The notes under the pieces were generated by a model that saw only the letters and a program-made list of their open reading frames with translations, was not told the origin of the DNA and searched no databases. Position numbers and translations under genes: made by a program. Below are positions 60,224-64,000 of a DNA stretch of 64,000 nucleotides, one piece after another (positions within the stretch are counted from its first letter, which is position 1; each line of letters begins with the position of its first letter). Location of the stretch: positions 95,378 to 159,377 of the forward strand of contig NZ_DATBKY010000264.1 in the NCBI RefSeq assembly GCF_036555685.1, given 5' to 3'. This stretch comes from Actinophytocola sp036555685. Its GTDB lineage: Bacteria > Actinomycetota > Actinomycetes > Mycobacteriales > Pseudonocardiaceae.

Positions 60224-60523
60224 CGATGCCGGCTCCTTGAGGGCCCGTGGCAGCGGGGTCGGCCTCAGACACGCGTGCCTACCAGGCGGACGTCGTGCGC
60301 AGCAAAGACTAACCAACTCCACTCTTATGTCAAGATCAACCGGGAACTGTTTGCACCCGCGTACAGACAGCGACTTGGAAAACGTTTACCGTGACCGCAG
60401 ACTGGAATTATTCAAGTTCCAGAATCATGCGCATATACGACCCCGGGCCATTTGAGAATTAATCCGCCGGTACTGCCGATCGGCCTAACCCGATCGGCAG
60501 GGGCAATGCGGGGAACGGGGCAG
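60224..60523. other. AT-rich intergenic region upstream of the purine permease
   Basis: Three hundred bases between two minus-strand genes, much lower in GC than the surroundings from ~60310 to 60470. GGAAAACGTTTACC (60377-60390) has the palindromic AAACGTTT core of LacI-family operators, as in PurR boxes. CTGGAA (60402-60407) and TTCCAG (60417-60422) form a second inverted repeat. The permease promoter is expected here. An ORF at 60216-60455 lacks coding character and is not called. Confidence 0.5.
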
Positions 60524-61726
60524 TCAGTTGAGCGCGCTGCCCTCGAGCCACGTGGCCCAGGGGATGTTCCAGTCGCCGAAGCCGTCGGTGGGGTCCAGGC
60601 GGGTGCCGGTGCCCTTGATCGTGACGACGTCGCCGTAGCCGAAGTGTTCGTAGAACCACTTGCCGGCGGTGGGGCTGAGGTTGATGCAACCGTGCGAGAC
60701 GTTTCGGTGCCCCTGGTCGGCGACCGACCACGGCGCCGAGTGGACGAAGATGCCGCTGTTCGAGATGCGCACGGCGAGCGGGATCTTCTCGTCGTAGCCG
60801 AGCGACGCGTTCGACGGCAGGCCGTAGGAACTCGAGTTCATCCGCTTGACCTTGTACTTCTCCTGCGCCACATAGGTTCCGCTCGGCGTGACGAACGAGA
60901 TCTTCTTGCCGTCCTTGCCGGTGGTCGAGCCCGGGCGGCCCATGCTCACCGGGAACGTCTGCACGGCCTTGCCGTTCACGGTGACGACCATCTTGTGGGC
61001 CTTGTCGTCGATGGTGGCGATCTTGGCCGGCCCGATCGTCAGCTTCAGCGAGCGGTCGGTCTCGCCGTACATCCCCCCGCCGAGGTTCACCCCGTAGATG
61101 CTGGCGTCGACGGTGACCTTGGTGCCCGGCTTCCAGTAGGACTTCGGCCGGTAGTGCAGGGTCCGGTCGTCCCACCAGTACCAGCCGCCCTCCTGGGCGG
61201 GGGTGGCGGTCACCTTCAGCGCGCGCTCCGCGGCCGCGCGGTCGGCCGGCGCCTTGTCGAAGATCACCGCGACGGGCTGGCCGATGCCGACGGTGGCCGG
61301 CTTGCCCGGTGGCGGGAAGAAGGAGGGGAACACGGTCTGGTCCGGCGCCACGGTCGTGAACGACGCCTCGGACGTGGACTTGCCGCCCTTCCCGCTGGCC
61401 GCCGCCTTGATCGTGTACTTCTTGTCGTAGCCGAGCGGCTCCGCCGACCGCCAGGTGGTCTTGTCCTCGGACAGGCTGCCCTTGATCTCCTTGCCGTCCG
61501 GGTTCGTGACGGTCACGGAGTCGAGCGCGCCGTCGGACACGCGCACCTCGACCGGGTCGACGGGCGACACCTTCTCGGTCGCGTCGGCGGGCTTCAGCAC
61601 GATCTTCGGCTGGTGCTCCTGGCCCTTCTGGGGCACCGGCGAGCCCTCGTCGGCCGAGGTGCACGCGCCGAGCGCCATCGCGACGGCGAGACAGCACGCC
61701 AGTAGTGAACTCCTCCGCCTGCTCAT
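60524..61726 (-). CDS. Lipid-anchored L,D-transpeptidase (YkuD)
   Basis: A 400-residue exported protein. A signal peptide with lipobox ALGAC is followed by two Ig-like domains (~40-135 and ~140-240, e.g. 'PVAVIFDKAPADRAAAERALKVT') and a YkuD domain. The domain has 'HKMVVTVNGKAVQTFPVSMGRPGSTTG', 'GIFVHSAPW' and 'VSHGCINLS', where Cys347 is the nucleophile. The C-terminus ends in an aromatic stretch. This is the layout of mycobacterial LdtA/B (LppS-like) enzymes, which make 3-3 peptidoglycan cross-links outside the membrane. ATG 61726 was chosen; GTG 61735 is in frame. Confidence 0.93.
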   Translation of the reverse strand: MSRRRSSLLACCLAVAMALGACTSADEGSPVPQKGQEHQPKIVLKPADATEKVSPVDPVEVRVSDGALDSVTVTNPDGKEIKGSLSEDKTTWRSAEPLGYDKKYTIKAAASGKGGKSTSEASFTTVAPDQTVFPSFFPPPGKPATVGIGQPVAVIFDKAPADRAAAERALKVTATPAQEGGWYWWDDRTLHYRPKSYWKPGTKVTVDASIYGVNLGGGMYGETDRSLKLTIGPAKIATIDDKAHKMVVTVNGKAVQTFPVSMGRPGSTTGKDGKKISFVTPSGTYVAQEKYKVKRMNSSSYGLPSNASLGYDEKIPLAVRISNSGIFVHSAPWSVADQGHRNVSHGCINLSPTAGKWFYEHFGYGDVVTIKGTGTRLDPTDGFGDWNIPWATWLEGSALN

Positions 61727-61839
61727 GACTCTCACACCCCGACTCGACCGACGACCCGCCCCACACTCTAGAGACCACGCGCCGCCCGGGGCGGGGGCGG
61801 AGGGCGGAATGCTCCGCGTGCCGGTACCGGGGTACCCAC

Positions 61840-62928
61840 TCAGCCGAGGTTCTTGCGGTACGCGCGGGCGACCTCACTCAGGAACGCCGTGTCGCTGTCG
61901 AGATCGCCACCGCCCGTGACCGGCACCGCGGTCTCCGAAGGTGGGCCGCCCTCCGCGCGCACCCGGAGCGCCGCGGCGACCGCGGCGGCCTCGACGGTGG
62001 CCTCCAGCCGGCGCCCGCGCATGCCCGCCCTGGTCGCGTGCCGGCGCGCGGCGGCGGCGACGTCGTGCTCGCGGTAGGGGTGCAGCGCCAGCAGACCGTC
62101 GCGGATCTCGATCACCCGGCGGTACAGCCGCAGCCGGAGCCCACGGACCCGCAGCACGTCCGGGCCGGCGGGCGGATCGAGGGCGATCGCGGGTTCGGCC
62201 TGGTAGAGCGCGCGCCACAGCGGGCCGAGCCGCTGGTAGTGGCCGTAGCGGCGGGCCCAGCCGACGATCGCCGGCAGCGTCGCGCCGACGAGCACGAGGA
62301 CGTGCGCCGCGGCCGGCAGCACCTTGCTGATCACGAACGTGTCACCCGCGGGGTAGGCGAAGCCGAACCGCGCGGCCGCGGTGAGCACCACCTTGTTGAC
62401 CAGGTACAGCAGCGCGAGGGCGGCGCCGGCGACGACCAGGCGCATACCGATCCGCAGGGCGGGCGCGGCCGCGGCGCGGGCGTAGCGCAGCCCGAGCCGG
62501 ATCACGTTGCCGAAGGCCGGGGCCTGGCCCAGCAGGTAGACGACGCAGTACTCGAGCACGCCCGGCTCGTCGGGGTAGAGGCCGGGCGCGAGGGCGAACA
62601 GCACGCACATGACGGCGAACGCGCCACCGACCCACCAGGCGTGCCACCGCGCGCCGCGGGCGAGGCCGTTCATGCTGGCGAGGAACTCCTGGGCCGCCCA
62701 CGCGGCGAACAGCATGCCGCCGTGGCCGATGGGCCGGGCCAGGTGCCCGATGCCCGACAGGTTCCCGACGAACGCGTAGACGGGCGGTGTCAGCGCGGTC
62801 AGCGAGACGGCCAGGCCGAGCAGCACCCACCGCACGCACCGGCGGGCGCGGTCGTCCCCGGGCCGGCGGGAGAGGAACAACGCCCAGGCCAGGGCGGGTG
62901 GCCCGTACCGGTACAGGAGCTCACCCAT
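61840..62928 (-). CDS. MAB_1171c/DUF6545-type polytopic membrane protein
   Basis: A 362-residue protein with seven predicted membrane helices in the first ~235 residues ('ALAWALFLSRRPGDDRARRCVRWVLLGLAVSLTALTPPVYAFVG', 'ALLYLVNKVVLTAAARFGF', 'AAHVLVLVGATLPAIVGWA'). These are followed by a cytoplasmic region with 'YQRLGPLWRALYQAEPAIAL', 'LRLYRRVIEIRDGLLALHPY'. This 'RLxPLWxAL ... RLxRRVxEIRDG' pattern marks the MAB_1171c family, called putative transporters without proof. It overlaps the ImmA/IrrE gene by 8 bases. It forms a cassette common in actinobacteria. Confidence 0.85.
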   Translation of the reverse strand: MGELLYRYGPPALAWALFLSRRPGDDRARRCVRWVLLGLAVSLTALTPPVYAFVGNLSGIGHLARPIGHGGMLFAAWAAQEFLASMNGLARGARWHAWWVGGAFAVMCVLFALAPGLYPDEPGVLEYCVVYLLGQAPAFGNVIRLGLRYARAAAAPALRIGMRLVVAGAALALLYLVNKVVLTAAARFGFAYPAGDTFVISKVLPAAAHVLVLVGATLPAIVGWARRYGHYQRLGPLWRALYQAEPAIALDPPAGPDVLRVRGLRLRLYRRVIEIRDGLLALHPYREHDVAAAARRHATRAGMRGRRLEATVEAAAVAAALRVRAEGGPPSETAVPVTGGGDLDSDTAFLSEVARAYRKNLG

Positions 62929-63409
62929 CGCCGTCGTCCGCCAGCGCGGCGTGCAGGCGGCCGGTGAGCGTGCCGTGGCCGGACGACCGGGCCTGCTCGC
63001 GGATCATCGACGCGAGCAGCTCCGCCTCGCGCTCCTCCTCGCTGGTGTAGCCGGCCCGGCCGAGCACGCGCTGCACCATCTCCGGGTCGAGGTCGGGCAG
63101 GAGCTCGTGCGCCCCGAGCGCCGCCGCACCGCGGTTGTGGTCGCAGAGCAGGTGGCCCAGCTCGTGCAGGATGATGTGCTCCTGGTGCGGCGGCGTGGTG
63201 ACCTGCTCGTAGCAGATGAGGTCCGTGGCCGCGGTGGCCACCCACAGGCCGCATACCCCGGTCAGCCCGTCCATCGGCACGAGCCGGATCGGCCGGCCGC
63301 GGCGCGCGGCGACCGTCTCGCAGAGAGTGCGCGCGTCGAACGGGACCGGCATCGGCAGGTCCCGGACGATCGCGGCGCATCGCTTGCGGAGCTGCCGGTC
63401 ACCTTTCAC
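62921..63409 (-). CDS. ImmA/IrrE-type zinc peptidase
   Basis: A 162-residue protein. A zinc-binding HELGH in 'EHIILHELGHLLCDHN' and the downstream 'SEEEREAELLASMI' (the third-ligand Glu) are characteristic of ImmA/IrrE metallopeptidases, which cleave a partner HTH repressor. The GTG start shares GTGA with the XRE stop, fitting a protease-repressor pair. The membrane protein follows with an 8-base overlap. Confidence 0.9.
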   Translation of the reverse strand: MKGDRQLRKRCAAIVRDLPMPVPFDARTLCETVAARRGRPIRLVPMDGLTGVCGLWVATAATDLICYEQVTTPPHQEHIILHELGHLLCDHNRGAAALGAHELLPDLDPEMVQRVLGRAGYTSEEEREAELLASMIREQARSSGHGTLTGRLHAALADDGDG

Positions 63410-63846
63410 CGGCTGTCGTCCGTCGGCAGACCTTCCAGCTCGCGCACGCGGTCGACCATCTCCGCGATCGTCTCCAGGCTCTTCGCGGACAGCCCGCTGG
63501 CGCGCAGCGCGATCTGGCGGACGGGCGCGTCGCGCAGGGCGGCGAGCAGCGCCAGCTCGGCGTCGATGCGCTCGGCCGCGGCGTCGTCGAAGAAGTACGC
63601 CGGCGGGACGCCGAAGAAGTCGGCCAGTGCCTCGAGGTGCCGCTTGGTCGGGTTGTCGCGCTTGCCCTTGCGCAGCTGCCAGAGGTAGGTGGCGGAGATC
63701 GTGGGGCCGCCCTTGGCGCGGACGCCCTCGGCGACGTCCTCGAAGGAGTACTCGCCACCGCCCCGCGGCCGTACCGTGCGGAAGAGGTGATCCACCTTCG
63801 CGGCGAGATCCCGCTTGGCGGTGTCCCCGGGCATGGCCGACAGCAT
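63406..63846 (-). CDS. XRE-family HTH regulator of the ImmA/IrrE cassette
   Basis: About 146 residues. It contains 'LAAKVDHLFRTVRPRGGGEYSFEDVAEGVRAKGGPTISATYLWQLRKGKRDNPTKRHLEALADFFGVPPAYFF', an HTH of the XRE type, then a helical C-terminal part with acidic residues. It probably represses its own cassette and is cleaved by the adjoining peptidase (family analogy). ATG 63846 and ATG 63834 are both possible; neither has a clear ribosome site, so the mRNA may be leaderless. Confidence 0.88.
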   Translation of the reverse strand: MLSAMPGDTAKRDLAAKVDHLFRTVRPRGGGEYSFEDVAEGVRAKGGPTISATYLWQLRKGKRDNPTKRHLEALADFFGVPPAYFFDDAAAERIDAELALLAALRDAPVRQIALRASGLSAKSLETIAEMVDRVRELEGLPTDDSR

Positions 63847-63898
63847 ACTGATCGTCGCAGCTCAGGTGGACGTCGCCGCGTGCTCCCAGCTACGTGAG

Positions 63899-63928
63899 TT
63901 GACGCTGCGTTTCAGGTCGGTTTATGCT
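63899..63928 (+). promoter_or_regulatory. Candidate plus-strand promoter
   Basis: TTGACG (63899-63904) and TATGCT (63923-63928) are spaced by 18 bases, a good housekeeping sigma match. The promoter points rightward and away from the XRE gene, so a divergent gene beyond the window end is likely. CCTCATGAGCTGAGG just downstream holds a 5-bp inverted repeat. Confidence 0.4.
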
Positions 63929-63970
63929 CCAGCGCGCCTCATGAGCTGAGGTGAATCGAGGCCGCCCCGT

Positions 63971-64000
63971 GGGGGGGGGGGGGGGGGGGGGGGGGGGGGG
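63971..64000. repeat. Terminal poly-G run (probable artefact)
   Basis: The last 30 bases are all G, directly after GCCGCCCCGT. No such run occurs elsewhere. Two-colour sequencing reads dark cycles as G, so this is most likely read-tail noise at a contig end rather than genomic sequence. Confidence 0.85.

Noticed and set aside
60216..60455. 79-codon plus-strand ORF in the permease upstream region
   Set aside because: Covers an AT-rich regulatory stretch; no ribosome site and no resemblance to a protein family.
62921..63846. Classical toxin-antitoxin or prophage repressor locus
   Set aside because: XRE plus ImmA/IrrE recalls prophage or ICE control, but no integrase, excisionase or phage gene is nearby and the third gene is a MAB_1171c-type membrane protein typical of a chromosomal cassette.

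Overview
The window is about 73% GC by eye, with dense, often overlapping genes, frequent GTG starts and families typical of filamentous actinobacteria (YbaB/EbfC, DUF742, MAB_1171c-type cassette, type I PKS/NRPS). This suggests a Pseudonocardiaceae-like actinomycete such as Amycolatopsis or a relative. That placement is inferred from style and gene families, because no rRNA or other marker gene is present. The last 30 bases are a pure G run, which looks like a sequencing or assembly artefact at a contig end.

Layout. 1-10.7 kb holds housekeeping and accessory genes: the 3' end of a large ATP-binding/TPR regulator, a lipoprotein, an ECF-type sigma factor coupled to a YCII (DGPF) partner, an SRPBCC protein, a universal stress protein, a YbaB/EbfC protein, a YjbR protein, a Na+/H+ antiporter fused to a UBP-type zinc finger, a secreted nucleoside-hydrolase-like protein, a membrane protein, a tandem GNAT and an Excalibur lipoprotein. 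11-15 kb is one large secreted beta-propeller (BNR/sortilin-like) protein. 15-20.4 kb is a minus-strand run: ABM monooxygenase, ArsR, YjbR, a membrane-anchored glycoside-hydrolase-like protein with seven extra membrane helices, and an acyl-CoA dehydrogenase. 20.5-26.8 kb has an unrecognised CxCxxC protein, then a TetR regulator facing a P450 / alpha-beta hydrolase / SDR / Baeyer-Villiger monooxygenase operon across two tandem palindromes. 26.8-38.6 kb has a universal stress protein, a secreted pullulanase, a CysQ/IMPase-like phosphatase, an Rrf2 regulator divergent from an FAD-binding/TPR fusion, a CAP-domain protein, a TenA-like protein and a GGDEF/HD-GYP membrane protein.

The most unusual region is 57,849 to 38,759 on the minus strand. 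It is a biosynthetic operon of nine genes, preceded by a possible 13-residue leader ORF that overlaps the first gene as ATGA. In order it encodes an LDH/MDH-like NAD(P) enzyme, a threonine-synthase-like PLP fold-type II enzyme, an NRPS A-PCP protein, a free-standing ketosynthase whose second catalytic His is Asn, a LanB-like protein, a thioesterase fused to a second LanB-like protein, a one-module type I PKS (KS-AT-KR-DH-ACP), a PaaK-like adenylate-forming ligase and a SufS-like PLP enzyme. There is no NRPS condensation domain, no LanC, no evident RiPP precursor, no transporter and no regulator inside. One model, inferred only, is that the first two enzymes make an unusual amino acid, A-PCP loads it, the KS/PKS extend it, and the LanB-like proteins make a bond (perhaps from aminoacyl-tRNA) that a condensation domain would normally make. 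I do not recognise the product.

58-64 kb has an orphan DUF742 protein, an AzgA-like NCS2 permease, a secreted L,D-transpeptidase and a three-gene cassette (XRE regulator, ImmA/IrrE peptidase, MAB_1171c/DUF6545-type membrane protein). I saw no tRNA, rRNA, insertion sequence or CRISPR array.
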